From contig NC_084816.1 of NCBI RefSeq assembly GCF_963583255.1, positions 15,487,100 through 15,551,099 of the forward strand: a stretch of 64,000 nucleotides of DNA. The letters run 5' to 3'. Within the stretch, counting starts at the first letter, position 1, and each line of letters begins with the position of its first letter. The DNA comes from Pyrus communis. Taxonomy: Eukaryota; Streptophyta; Magnoliopsida; Rosales; Rosaceae. The position numbers were made by a program, and so were the translations under genes. A model generated the notes under the pieces. It saw nothing but the letters and a program-made list of their open reading frames with translations, had not been told where the DNA came from and did no database searches. This document shows positions 13,394 through 25,068 of this stretch, in pieces.

Positions 13394-15388
13394 TTATGTG
13401 AAAATTATATCGACACACAAATTAAACCCTATTTGTGACAATTGTAGTATAAATGCAAGTAGGGATCGTTCTAACCGGGGATTAACTAGGGATGCTAATC
13501 TACTCTAAACTGACTTAAAAACACAAAATTAAATTTTAAAACACTTACCTAGACCTATATGACTCAAAATAACTTAAAAAGACTCAAAACAGCCCAGAAC
13601 ACTTAAATAGACTCAAACTAGACTCTAAAGGGTGAATTGGGCGAAATTTAACTAACTTAGACTCAAAACACTAATTTGGACAGATTCAAACACTTTTCTA
13701 ACTAATCTAACACACTTAATAAAATAGGGAATTGATTTAAACGAAATTAATTCAAATGGACAGATTGTAAACTAAACAGATTAGGCACTAAATTAGGTGA
13801 ATTGAATGGGAAAAAGGCTAGTTAGAGGGTCCTTCTCCAGACATGCACATATGCAACACAAATTGATTTCCAGATTTTATCCCTTTAAACCATGAATGAC
13901 AATGCCCCAAATTAATTGTGAAAAGCACAAATTAACTTTCAGATTTTCCTAGTTTCATTGAATTGGATGGAATACGCATCGACAATCAAATTATTCTTAT
14001 CAAATTCCCTACATGAACTGCATAATAGAGATAAAATCAAAGATCATTGAGCTTTTTGAAAACCCTAAGCATTGACTAGGCATTCGTAACTATGAATTGC
14101 ATGATACTCGTGCATAGAATTTACTTAATACAATCATGACTAGTGATTTCCACTACTTGTGAATATAAGTTCATAACGATTAGGTGAAATTCCCTTATAT
14201 CCTAGCATCAAATTCATGTATGAAAACTAAGTATACATCCTTAATCAACACACAAGAACAAGTTCTCAATAACTCAATTAAGTAAATCACATTCACAATT
14301 CAAGAAACAAAATCTGGAGGAAATTAATTCATATAAAACATATGCCCATGGCTTCGAGTTCACCCCTAACTAAGAAAAACTTAGTTACACATGTTCATAA
14401 CAATTGAGAAGCAAATTAAAATAAACATGGAAACGAAACAAGGGAAGAAAGAACTCCCAAATTCTCCAATGGGTGCAGATTTCTTGCGGCACAAGATGAT
14501 CTTTCTCCTATGGAAGCCACGACACTCCTTCTTCTCCTAAAGAATTGCGGCACAAAGGTCTATTTTTGAATGGATGGTGTGTGGGTTGAATGAATGAATG
14601 ATTTGAATGATGAATGGCTGCCTAGGGTGTCTAAGGGGGGTGCGGCAACTTAAGTTCTATATATATATATATAGCATGGTAAAAACCCTAGGAATTAGAA
14701 TTAGGGTTAAACCTAGCAGATACAAGTGATTAGGGCCCCTAGGGCTTGTGGCAAAGGTTGGGAACTTAAGTCCTAGCCCAATTGCTTTTAGATATGGACT
14801 TATACAATCCAAATCCAAGAGGAAAAGGGCCAAATTAAATCAAAATCCAATCAGAAAAAGGTTTAGGAAATTCGTCCAAAATTGGGCCTTCTAGAAACTA
14901 AGTGTTTTATGGCTAATTTTGGGTGTTCTAGAAGGCATAAAAGGGGGAGAGGTGTGGCACCCTTTTAGGGTCAGATAAGGCTTCTAGAAATTAGGTTTTT
15001 AGGTCCACTTGCAACTAGGATTAAGGGGGAACAAGATAAGGTTAGGATAAGATAGGATAAGGTTTGGATAAGATAAGGTTGTTAGGATAAGTTTCCATAT
15101 TTCTTGCTCTTTCCTTATCTTCTTTGTCTTGAACTTTCCTTTTCTGATTTGTAGCATGTTTCTAACCTCTTTTGACTCCAAATTCGTCCATCCACCTTGC
15201 TCCATATACAAGCTATCCATAATAAGCCCAAAACTGCTCTAAAAGGCTCAAAATTGCATTTTCTTGCCAACTTTGTCATTAGGACCCACAAACAAACGAA
15301 AATAGCTTAAAACACTATAATAAGTAGTAATTAGCTCACTAAATGTAAGGAAATAACATAACTAAGTAGCATAAATATGCTCCTATCA
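13394..15388 (-). mobile_element. 2-kb non-coding insertion, solo-LTR or LARD-like, 5-bp TSD
   Basis: GTTTT is present at 13,389-13,393 and 15,389-15,393, directly flanking a 1,995-base block. Read on the minus strand the block starts TGATAGGAGCATATTTATGC and ends near TCGATATAATTTTCACATAA. A 5-bp duplication and a TG start fit an LTR retrotransposon product such as a solo LTR, but the other end is AA instead of CA, so the class is open. The longest frame is under 80 codons and resembles nothing. It sits inside the TIR-type element, so it is the younger insertion. Confidence 0.65.
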
Positions 15389-15789
15389 GTTTTCAAACCC
15401 AAAACAACGAATCGATAAAAACCCAGTAATAATTTAACGATCTGAAACAAAATCGAAGAAATAAATCGTCAGATTCGAAATTTACCAGACCAGGAGTAGA
15501 TGATGACGAGTAGGAGATGAGGGCGAGCAGTACGAGGATGACGGAGCAGGAAGAGGAGCGAGCAGACGAGGACGAGTGACGACTCTCTCTCGACAACGGG
15601 CTTAGACAGTCCCGTGGTATTTGGGGGTCCTCGCGAAGAACTCCTAGCGAAGGAGATAGTCGAAGCGAGTGAGGGCTAATCTCATTAAACCTAGTCCCTT
15701 TGCCTACCAAACATGGGACTACACTAATAATTAGTGTAGTCCAGTCCAATGAAACTTAGTGAGCCCAAACAAACAACCAATGTATGGAG

Positions 15790-15960
15790 ATGAATTTCAG
15801 ACCCGTTTTCACACATGTCTTGAGTTTGACTTTTGATGCTCGTGAATCACATGATGGTGACCAGAGAAGACTGAAATACCTCTATGAGTCTTTCCTGCTC
15901 TTTGCCGTAGAGAAGCATCGAAGTCACTAGCTGGTCCGCTTTTTTAAGCAAAGAATATTT
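15790..15960 (+). repeat. SINE-like repeat copy 1
   Basis: The stretch from 'ttgagtttgac' through 'cgtgaatcacatgatggtga' to 'aaatacctctatgagtcttt' closely parallels 32,285-32,370. In the second copy the first block reads like a polymerase III B box (aattcgattcc). The element would be a tRNA-derived SINE; its ends are not resolved here. Confidence 0.4.
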
Positions 15961-16560
15961 TGAGTCAATATTAATAATAGTTTAGTTTATTTAAATAAGT
16001 CAAATTCTTTAAGTTTAGGATTATTTTATTATCAATAATTATCTCTTTAATGATAATTTTCTTATAAAAATTAAATTTCTTCCTATTATCTCTTTAATTA
16101 TTATTTTTTGTTAATTCTTGTTATTCTTTCTGCCCTAAACCCTCTTTATAGATTTTATTTTTAATTTTATAATCAACTTATATCACATTTTAATTATATT
16201 TTTATATACCTATGTGACAGATTCTTTTTATAATCAATCTGTATCACAGATTAATGTGTCTTGCTTGTAGGTAACTAGACTTAACCTAATAACCATGTTG
16301 ATTTTTTGGACCTAGATCTAAATGCCCTTATAAAATATGTAATGTCAGCTACAAAAATTGACAGAACTAGTAAAACAACAATAAAGCCTTATCTCACTAA
16401 ATGGGTTCAACTGTATGAATTTTAGAATGTCACTGCACTTAGTTTTGCACCAAGTCTTCTGTTAGCTCTAAGTACTCCATGTCTTTTCTTGGAGTCTCTT
16501 TCAAAGTCTTCATAGGTTTTCTTCTACTCCTTTTGACATAAGTCTCTATCTCAAAGTCAC

Positions 16561-17068
16561 ATTTCTTAACCGGAGTATCTATTCGGTTTGAAAGGGAATA
16601 TTGAAATTTATGTGGGATTTCGAGTGACTAGCTGCAGACAATTCAAAATTCAAATACATAAGCAATGGAAGAAAAATATCAAAGCTATATTCATGCAAAT
16701 TCTTCTAGAAGCATAGGTTTAGACTTGATGCATCAAATAAACTTATTGAAGAACAAAGTGAAGGGTTAGTTTTGTACCTCTTGATCTAGACTTTAGACCA
16801 AGGATGGACCACCTCCAAGACCTTTGCTCTTGGACCTCCTTGAGCCTAGCCTCCCTCATTGCTTCCTCCACCTTGAAGATTTGGAACTACTTGATTGTCC
16901 TTAGTCCCCAAAGTTGAAGGCCTCCAAAGATCCACACCCACTAGTGTAGTGAGATGGATGAGGGAATACCCAAAACAAAACGAGATGATTAGCTTTCTTC
17001 TTCCTTTGGTAGCCAGCCTATGTGCGTGATGGTTAGCTTTTTTTTCTTTCTCTTTCTCTTTCTTTCTT

Positions 17069-17117
<49 letters not shown>

Positions 17118-18661
17118 TACACAAAACAGTTGGCCTTTCCTTAGTGTTGGGCTTGACTTGGCTTGGATTTTCTTATTTCAAGTCACTCCATGCTTGAATT
17201 AAAAGCCCAATGGACCCAAAAGAACTTGAAGTTCCTTTTAAGCCCAAAAACAATGTTTCATCGCTTATACGATTTATTTAGTCTATCTAATCATCACACA
17301 AGTGTATTGGTGTACAATCTTTTTAGGTTCTAAATAGTGAGACAATGAGGTGATTGGTATCAATCCAATTGATTAGTACTAATACAATCACTTCATGAAT
17401 TAAAACTTACTTTTAATTGTCCTTCTACTTTGATGACGACTTATTTAATCATCTAGAATGACCCACAAGCCATGTGAGACATCTAACCATATATCATGGC
17501 TACCTAAGCTAATGTAGAATTTGGTCGGAGAACCTATTCTATTCAGTTGGAATTACAATGTAATTCATTCCTTCTTTAATTCAATACTCCCAATCACATT
17601 ACCAGGGTATGGATACTTTACGTCAAACCCTTAATGTGAGTATATTATCTTATATGATTCAATTGAGCCATATAGGAATGTCTTCCATCATTACACTCGA
17701 TACTTCGGTCCAAGGCTTCTGAATCATATATTAGAGTATTCATCCTCTTTTATTGAGGATTAGAGATTCCTTGTTGAACATTTACATGCCTCTGAGAATA
17801 AATCACTGATCCCAACAATGCATAAAACACATCCAACAGAAGATGTGGTCACGTCTCATTGTGAAATGATCAACAATGTATTCCCCAAGACATCTATGAT
17901 GTCTCAGGTTAAATGACTACTTACATTATTCCAACAAGTAGAGTTACTTGCTTGACATGTGAGTAGGCCTCCATGCAAGTACTCACATTTAATTGTGTTT
18001 AGCGGACTCATTCCCTTAACGAGCGCCTACATACTTGTTTTAGTATCCCTACATGAATGACTTAAGACTTTCTATCATTCCTATTGAAGCAGACATAGTA
18101 CGTAATGGTCCATCTGGATTGTCAGTATTCATTTAACAATCTTATGATTAGGAACCTTTTGGACATTATGGTTATGTGAAGAAGGTCCTTGTAGTTTAAC
18201 ATATTTAAATTACTTCTTCCATCAATCCATTGTCCATGGATTTACTATTTGGACATATATGGTTTATTGAAATTGTCCTAATTAGTGATTGTGCGCTTTT
18301 GTTGTATTAGACTTAACTATACATTCAGACATCATCATGAAATGTTTCTTCTCAAGATTGACTCTTAATTCATATCCCCAACAATCTCCGACTTTCCCAA
18401 TGAAGACTCACTTGCGACTGGAACAAGTATCAACTTTTGGAGCTAGTTCGCACAGTGTACTAAGCTTGAAACTCTTGAATTCCTAACTACACACCATACC
18501 ACTTGTTGAGAAGCTTGAAATAAGTGATGATTCAAAATGATGTTGGGGTGAGATTGCAGAGAGCTAGTCCATAGCTGATGGTCACCTCTTTTGTAAAGTC
18601 TAACAAGGGAAACATCAGGCCTAAGGCTAGGTATCAAGGATTGACCACGGTGTATGGACAA
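16561..18661 (-). mobile_element. Probable copia-type LTR junction and LTR remnant (minus)
   Basis: On the minus strand a purine-rich tract (GGGAAAGTCGGAGAT) is followed at 18,383 by TGTTGGGGATATG, the usual layout of a polypurine tract and the start of a copia 3' LTR. The LTR would run toward lower coordinates; I could not find its far end or a second copy. No protein-coding pol segment is visible on the upstream side. The left limit given is a guess. Confidence 0.3.
17042..17112. repeat. CT/CTTT microsatellite
   Basis: A pyrimidine tract, first CTTT-rich and then about 20 CT units. It generates apparent serine/leucine or arginine/glutamate ORFs that are artefacts. Confidence 0.95.
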
Positions 18662-19930
18662 TTAAGGTCGGACAGATTTGGCTGCGGTGAGTGGATATCT
18701 TCGCCGGCCTCTCACCGGAGGTACATTAGTTGAAAAAGTTATGTCCAGGTTGAACATAACCATTACAGTCTTCTTGATTCCTCACCCTAAGATTAGGAGC
18801 TCAAATTGAGTATAGCTTGGGTGAGGAACATAACGAACATCAAGAATGGAAACTATAGCCATCGTTAGGAATTTAGAGAAGAAAGTTGGAAAAAAGGTTC
18901 TGGTTTTGTGAAAGTTTTTTTTTCAAAGAAGACTTGAGAAATTTTGAAGGCAATAGGAGAAAGTGAAAGAAAAGGAATGAGTATTCATAGAGGTTTCTTT
19001 GGAATGGCATGAGCGTTGAATTCGGAACGATTCACCTTGAGATTCGTGAATCCGATGGCTAAAAACTCTCGGAAACGTAAAATGTGATATATCTTCATCA
19101 TTGTTGTCTTAATGGTATGACTCTCGAGATCAAATGCGTGAATTCAGAAGCTCCCCACTACCTGGCATTGATTACAGAACTGGATTGGCACGTGTTAAAG
19201 AATTACCAATGACATGCTATTTCAATTTACTCTGAAAGAAATGGTCCTACCCCTCAAGGGTACATCATTTCGGAAGCATAGTTAAGGAAATTTGTGGGAC
19301 CATGAATTTTCTTGGGCCAGAGTAAGGTGGATCAGAATGTCAATGTCTTTATAGTTCGGTCATGGACTTAACGACTTCGAATCAGACTAAGCTACCTACA
19401 TGGAGCAAATGTGCCATCACACCCTGTTGGGCACTAGAAATGGTAGGCAAAGCCAACAAGCCTTTCCAACCGTGCTTGTTCCACAAGACACGAGAACCTA
19501 ATTCAACTAGGGATCATATTGGTTTCCTATATTCTTCGATATTTCTACAATTTAGGAATTGGCTTGTGCCGCAAGTAACCACAATCCTAAAAGGAAATAA
19601 CATCTTATGCTAAATATCCTATATGATTCTCTCAGTTTAATACAAATTCAATATCCTAAAAAGAACCTCTCTCATCTAGTAAATGCATCCCTTAATTTTC
19701 AACATGGCAACGCATACTATGTTTTCTTGCCCACTGCTTGAGTTCTAAGATATTATACTAACTTGACCTCCAGAGACCCTTTGTCCAATATTACATTGGT
19801 GCCTTAGATTATTCATGGATGTTTGCTCTTTCTTGTAGGTGGTCGTTCTTGCACTCTTCTCCGTCCACGATGGTACAAAAATTCGGTTCGAATCAAGAAG
19901 CATTTGCCAAATATATTTCAGTGAAATGCA

Positions 19931-19933
<3 letters not shown>

Positions 19934-19964
<31 letters not shown>
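19934..19964. repeat. TG microsatellite
   Basis: About 15 uninterrupted TG units. Confidence 0.95.
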
Positions 19965-19966
<2 letters not shown>

Positions 19967-20933
19967 GAGTTGAATGGGTTCGTGTAACGCACCAACTCAA
20001 GTATTAACGTAAACCTTGTTTAGAACGTGATTCACACCTTAACTGTAAACCTTAGCAACATAATTATAGTGTGAAATGAAATATAAAATAAGAACATGAA
20101 TAATTCGCTTGGAACAAATTTAGTGGAGCAACATATAATCCATTGTAAAATACAACCAAAATTATAACTTGGAAACTACTCAAATTATACACATGACTAG
20201 CTCTTTATTAAAACAAGAGAGCAAAAACCAGCAAGCTCATCTTTTTATTTCTTATACAAAGTAACATAACAGACAACAAATAAAGTAATTTTTATTGCTT
20301 GTACAAAGTCACATACATACAACAAATAAAGTAAACTTCTAGTTTTTTGGTTTCATACCTGCAAAATTTAGTTAGGATGAGCTTAAAAGGCTAGTAGGGA
20401 CCTATACCTTCAACATTAAAGTAATAGAGCTTGATTAACTTGACAAAAATATTAAAGTGTGTTTTAATTCTCAAGTCTTCTATAGAGCTTTGGATCTCCG
20501 AATCGACGCTTTTAGTTGAGCAAATTTAGAAGGGTTGACTTGGGAGATTAGAGCTCCAAATACAACAATTAGTGAAAACAAACTTTAGCTTTTGTCCACC
20601 TCATCATTTCATTCTAGTAATGCCATCATTTAATGTTGGTAAAGTTGTAATACCCCATATTAAATATATATATATATATATGTATATGTATGTATGTATT
20701 TATATATGTACATGTGTATGTAGAAGTATGATTACTATTTCTAAGATACAAAATTTTTGTAATATTTTTATGAAAATCTATTCTTATGTACTTGTATTTC
20801 TCTATTTTGGATTAAGATCATTTTACATATATACTTAATTACTAATAGAACGGGAGGTGTTGTCAAAGCTTGGAATGTCTTTGTGCCTACTACTATACTT
20901 GTAAGTGATTTTTAGTGAAGTTTTATGAAAGAA

Positions 20934-21031
20934 ACGTGGAGCTTTTACCAAACTTCATTTGTCTGCCTATTGATTGTAGATTTACCCATGTGTTTTGATC
21001 TAGGAAGAAAACTTAAGGTAAAGCTCCACGT
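20934..21031. repeat. Short inverted repeat (hairpin)
   Basis: ACGTGGAGCTTTTACC at 20,934-20,949 pairs with GGTAAAGCTCCACGT at 21,017-21,031, with one unpaired A and a loop of about 67 bases. The right arm carries a CACGTG. It could be a small MITE remnant or a chance fold. Confidence 0.6.
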
Positions 21032-21039
21032 GGCCTTAG

Positions 21040-21254
21040 ATGCTTGTCATGCATGATATTGGTTAACTTAACACGTCTCTTTGCTATTTGAACACATACC
21101 ATTGTTAATGATTAGCCTAACATTTGGTGTGTTTCTATTGGAACACATATTAGGGCTGCTAATTATCTTAACATTTTATTGTCTTTCTATTGGACCGCAT
21201 ATCATGGCTAATGATTGACAGAACACTTGGTTTCTTTCTAATGGCACACTTTGG
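21040..21254. repeat. Degenerate 52-base tandem array
   Basis: Units start at about 21,078, 21,131, 21,183 and 21,235 with a partial unit before them. The shared core is 'tttctattggaacacatat' followed by 'ggctaatgatt' and 'aacatttggt'. Confidence 0.75.
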
Positions 21255-22520
21255 AGCTTTCATTCTCAAGCTACATGGGAAGGAGGATGCCATGCAATCC
21301 TTCTAAAGGAAGGGCAAAAACCAACGGAATGAAGAAGAGAGAGGAAGAAGAAAAAGAAAAGAAAAAAGAACAACTCCAAATAGAAAGCCACTCTCCCTTT
21401 CATGTTACCTTCTTTCTTTTACATGTTGTTAAGGCTTTACGTCATATTTCATTGTTGTATATAGTGAAATACAATGAAAGCAAGCCCCAGTGGATGTAGT
21501 CGGTTTGGCGAACCACTTAAATCTTATGTTTATATATTTACATTTTGAGATCATTGCCATAAAAAGCACTCCCACCAAACCATCGAAAATCTCCCTTTAC
21601 TCCACCCTGAGAATCATGTAAAATAAATGAGAGACAAATCCCAAAAAATACATAAGAACTTACCCAACAAATCTCTCCCCACCAAACTCATCATCATTTT
21701 CGTCTAGTTATCAAAAGAAAGATATCTAAAACCTAGAAATTCGTCATACCTGTTTAGCATAACCAAACACCATTTTCTGTAGCTCAAAACGTAAAGCCTT
21801 CTCCATGAAAGTTATTCATTTACTTGTGAACTACACCATATCCAAATTTGAGATCCATTGGAGTAGTACAACCTCAGAAGCTCAGGTATAACTAGTGGCT
21901 GTTCATCCTTTGTCTGTCAATCAGTCAGGCCGGTTGTGAGCTTCAAAAATCTATTTTATCTTATTCAGATCAAACTACTCTCTTCATAGAAGTTGTTATT
22001 TATCATATTTACCATAACATATCTAAATCACAGAAAGATCCAACGGTCCATTCATTGCAGATCCTCGAAATACTATCACAACCTTGAAAGTCTCACAGAA
22101 AATCCTGCAGTCATGTTTGGAGCTTCAAAACTCCAACTTCCTTAGCTCAAACAGAAATACTTCCTTTATAAAAGTTTCTCCTTATCATCTCTTGTGTAAC
22201 ATATCCAAAAATCACAACAATCCAATCTATATGTTGACTTGTATGCTAGTTCGAACAACTGATGTACGGTTGAGCTGGCCTTCTTGGCTAACCTCTTTGC
22301 ATGGCCAACATCTCCAGTTTTCTGTCGCTCACTTTCATGGAAGTTTTTCAGCAATTCGACTCATATTACATATTTAGAATTTCAGCTACATTAAAGAAGA
22401 GAAAGGGAAACTGGCGAAGGAAGAAAGAGAACAAGAGGGAGGAAATGAAATTGAAAACAATAAAAAGGAGAAATGGTAACGTATTGTTTATCATTTGTGT
22501 TTTTAAAGATTATTACTTTG

Positions 22521-22652
22521 GCAAGTGACATTTTACCACAATGGTGGAAAGGAGTTGAGCCTTTACATCACGGCGTGAGTTCAAATCCTGTTGGTGTCTA
22601 AAATTTAACATAATGTAATAATATCTATCGTTTGACAAAAAAAAAAGAAAAC
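22521..22652 (+). mobile_element. tRNA-derived SINE with intact 13-bp target duplication
   Basis: The 132-base element starts gcaagtgacattttacc, has an A-box-like 'aatggtggaaaggagttgag', a B-box-like 'gagttcaaatcc' about 30 bases on, and ends 'cgtttgac' plus an A-rich tail. GATTATTACTTTG flanks it perfectly on both sides (22,508-22,520 and 22,653-22,665). This is the expected structure of a plant SINE inserted by LINE-type target-primed reverse transcription. The identical duplication means the insertion is fairly recent. Confidence 0.88.
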
Positions 22653-22665
22653 GATTATTACTTTG

Positions 22666-23811
22666 TTGTTGATATTATGATTATATTACTCTTGTTGTTG
22701 ATATTATTTCTATAGATAAGATGTAGCTCACACCCTAACTCATGAATAGTTCTTATTCGTGGGTCGGGACGTAACAAAAATCAGCACTTAACGCCGATGA
22801 CCTAACAAATCTAAATTTTCAAAACTTGGAGTAGTTATTTAAAATATTTTAAGAAATTGAAATTAATTTGAAATCACCTCAAAAGATTGAGTAGTTATTC
22901 GCACTTAACCATACTTTTTATATCTTATTGGTAAACCTACAATGGCGGCTCCATTGGTTCTAATTGCATATGTCTACAAATTTATATGCCCTTTGTTTTG
23001 TAAGTCCATCTTCGTTTTATATGTTTTTCATTTATCTATATTGATTTATGATTTCAGATGGGAAATTATAGTGTTTATTTGAGTTGATGGTATTCAAAAT
23101 TTGAAATTTGAGATGGCGTTTGTATGTAGATGATTTCAATCTTTAGTTACATTGTATTTGGTGGTCGCTTATTTTCTGTTTGGTTGCTGAGAAAGTGTCG
23201 GAAAATGAAAAATATTTAAAATTTGAATATTTTTCACTGACAACAACTGATATCATGGCGGAAGAGAAGGCAAAAAAAGAGAACCCATCATCATATAATT
23301 CAAAGTTCAACTTATGAAGCAGAGTACAAATTTCTTACCATCTTTTTCTTTTGCCCCTTAATTACTTTATAAATTTCATAACTTTTTTGTGCAATTGATA
23401 GCTGGATTTAAATGGAAGATTTTGGGTTTCTTTAAGGAATTTTATTTCCTAAAAAAAATGATATTCTTTTCACAATGAGATTTTCTAGTGATTTTGCTTT
23501 TTATGTTAAGCAAATTGTGATTTCTGGTGATTTCTGTTTTCATATTGGTAAAGAATAGTTAATGACTTTCCTGTTCTTCCTTAACAGTTCTAGTCTCAAG
23601 TCTCTTGTATTACTGATTGATTCCTCTTGCAGATCAGGGTAACTTATTTTCTCCTTTTCGAAAGGATTTGATTCCAAATTTGTTTTCAAATGTGATAAGG
23701 ATATGATTCTGTATTGTCTTTTGCATTATGGTATATGATTCTGTTTCGGCCTCGTGTCTTTTTCTGGTGAATTTATTAATTGAAGCATGTGTGGTGTCCT
23801 GGAGCAGTTAA
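22666..23811. other. AT-rich spacer upstream of the CCCH pseudogene
   Basis: No coding signal is recognised. The stretch reads like intron or intergenic sequence; if it once held the N-terminal half of the CCCH gene, nothing of that can be read now. Confidence 0.6.
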
Positions 23812-25068
23812 GCCTGTTCACATGATTGGACTGATTGCCATTTTGTGCATCCTAGTGAGAATGCAAGGAGAAGAGACCCGAGAAAGTTCCAGTATAGTTG
23901 TATGCCATGCTTGGATTTTCGCAAGGGGACATGCAGACGTGGAGATTTATGTGAATATGCTCATGGGGTTTTTGAGTGCTGGCTTTATCCAGCACAGTAT
24001 AAGACTCGACTCTGCAAAGATGGCATAAGTTGCTTGCGTCAGGTTTGCTTCTTTGCCCACAAACTTGAGGAAATGCGACCCTTGTATGTTTCTACTGGAT
24101 CTGCCATGCCATCCCCTCATTCAGCAACCTCTGCTGCTGTTTTCATGGACATGGCTGCAACTTTGAACGTGCTGCCTGGCTCGACCAAAGCTGTGCCGGC
24201 CATGTCACCTCCTTTTACTCCTCCCATATCTCTTCGTAATGGTATTTTCGACTATTCCATGGCATGGCCCCAACAACATATCCCCAGTTTATATCTACCA
24301 GGCAGCAATATTCAAGCAAGTCGTCTGAGCTCTTCTTTTAATGCAAATGATGTTCCTACCGAGGAGGTTAACATGTTGCATAATTTTGAAATGCAACAAC
24401 AGCAATCATTTCATGATGGGTTTTCCTTCTCACATTCATACATCAGTGCTTCCTCAATGAGTCATCTTCACCGTCGAGAAACCTTGACACCTTCAAATCT
24501 CAATGATGTTTTCACTTCCCATCTCTCATCCCCTCGATTTGCTGACCAACTTGCAAACTCATCTGCTTTCTCACCCTCAAAAATATCTGTTGTTCGCAAT
24601 CAACTCCACCAGCAACAATCAATGTTATCTCCTATCAGAACAAATGTGTTCTCTCCAAGGATGGTTGACCAGAATCTCTTGCAAGTTCCATTTGGTTTTT
24701 CCTCACTGAGGATGATGTCACCTCGAAGCATGAAGCCTCTTTCTCCAATAGGCACTAGGGTCTCTACTCTTGCTCAGCACGAGAAGCAGAAGCCGCTATA
24801 CAGCCCGAACTCATGTGATGTTGGATCCAATGGTGTTGGTTCCCCTGTGCGTATGTCAAAATAGGAGTCTAGCAGTGCAAAACCAGATTGGTCTGTTCAA
24901 ACAGATGAGCCAGGTCATTTAAGCAAATTAAGTTATACAGAACACAATGTCAACGAGCCTGATGTTTCATGGATTCAATCTCTGGTGAAGGAATCACCAT
25001 TTGATGCAAAGGAAATTACACCTGTTCCAGAATCAGGCACACTGCTACCTATCGAGTGTTCCAATTGA
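23812..25068 (+). pseudogene. CCCH tandem zinc-finger (TZF, C3H66/TZF8-like) pseudogene
   Basis: From 23,815 the frame reads CSHDWTDCHFVHPSENARRR, then CLDFRKGTCRRGDLCEYAHG and LCKDGISCLRQVCFFAH: the arginine-rich region and the C-x7-C-x5-C-x3-H-type fingers of plant RR-TZF proteins, followed by the Ser/Pro-rich tail (STGSAMPSP). An in-frame TAG at 24,862 interrupts it, yet the same frame goes on with ESSSAKPDWSVQ, PDVSWIQSLVKESPF and stops at 25,066. Upstream of CSHDW there is a TAA at once, part of the conserved lead-in is deleted, and the ankyrin-like N-terminal half is missing. The family normally has about 600-700 residues in one exon and acts in mRNA binding and turnover in stress responses. 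Decay looks mild, so loss may be recent; expression of a truncated product cannot be ruled out. Confidence 0.82.

Larger units (their letters stand above)
11979..15779. mobile_element. TIR-type DNA transposon remnant with nested insertion
   Basis: The left end begins GGGTGCGTTTGTTACACC, followed by repeated GGACTGGACTAG-like words. The right end, read inverted, begins GGTTGTTTGTTTGGGC and contains TTGGACTGGACTACAC. Ends of this style are typical of plant TIR elements, perhaps PIF/Harbinger-like, but the two termini are only partly similar and I see no clean target duplication, so the exact partners are uncertain. The interior has no transposase. It contains a lipid phosphate phosphatase exon fragment, an internal 122-base duplication and a later 2-kb insertion. 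Without the nested insertion the element would be about 1.8 kb. Confidence 0.5.
18662..22507. other. Gene-free repeat-rich spacer
   Basis: No ORF here resembles a known protein. It contains a TG microsatellite, an inverted repeat, a degenerate 52-base tandem array and, at 21,700-22,380, two loosely similar paragraphs (motifs 'gagcttcaaaa', 'catatccaaa', 'atccaacggtc'-like) typical of LTR-retrotransposon internal sequence. Confidence 0.6.

Noticed and set aside
17020..17202. Ser/Leu-rich and Arg/Glu-rich frames
   Set aside because: Artefacts of the CT microsatellite.
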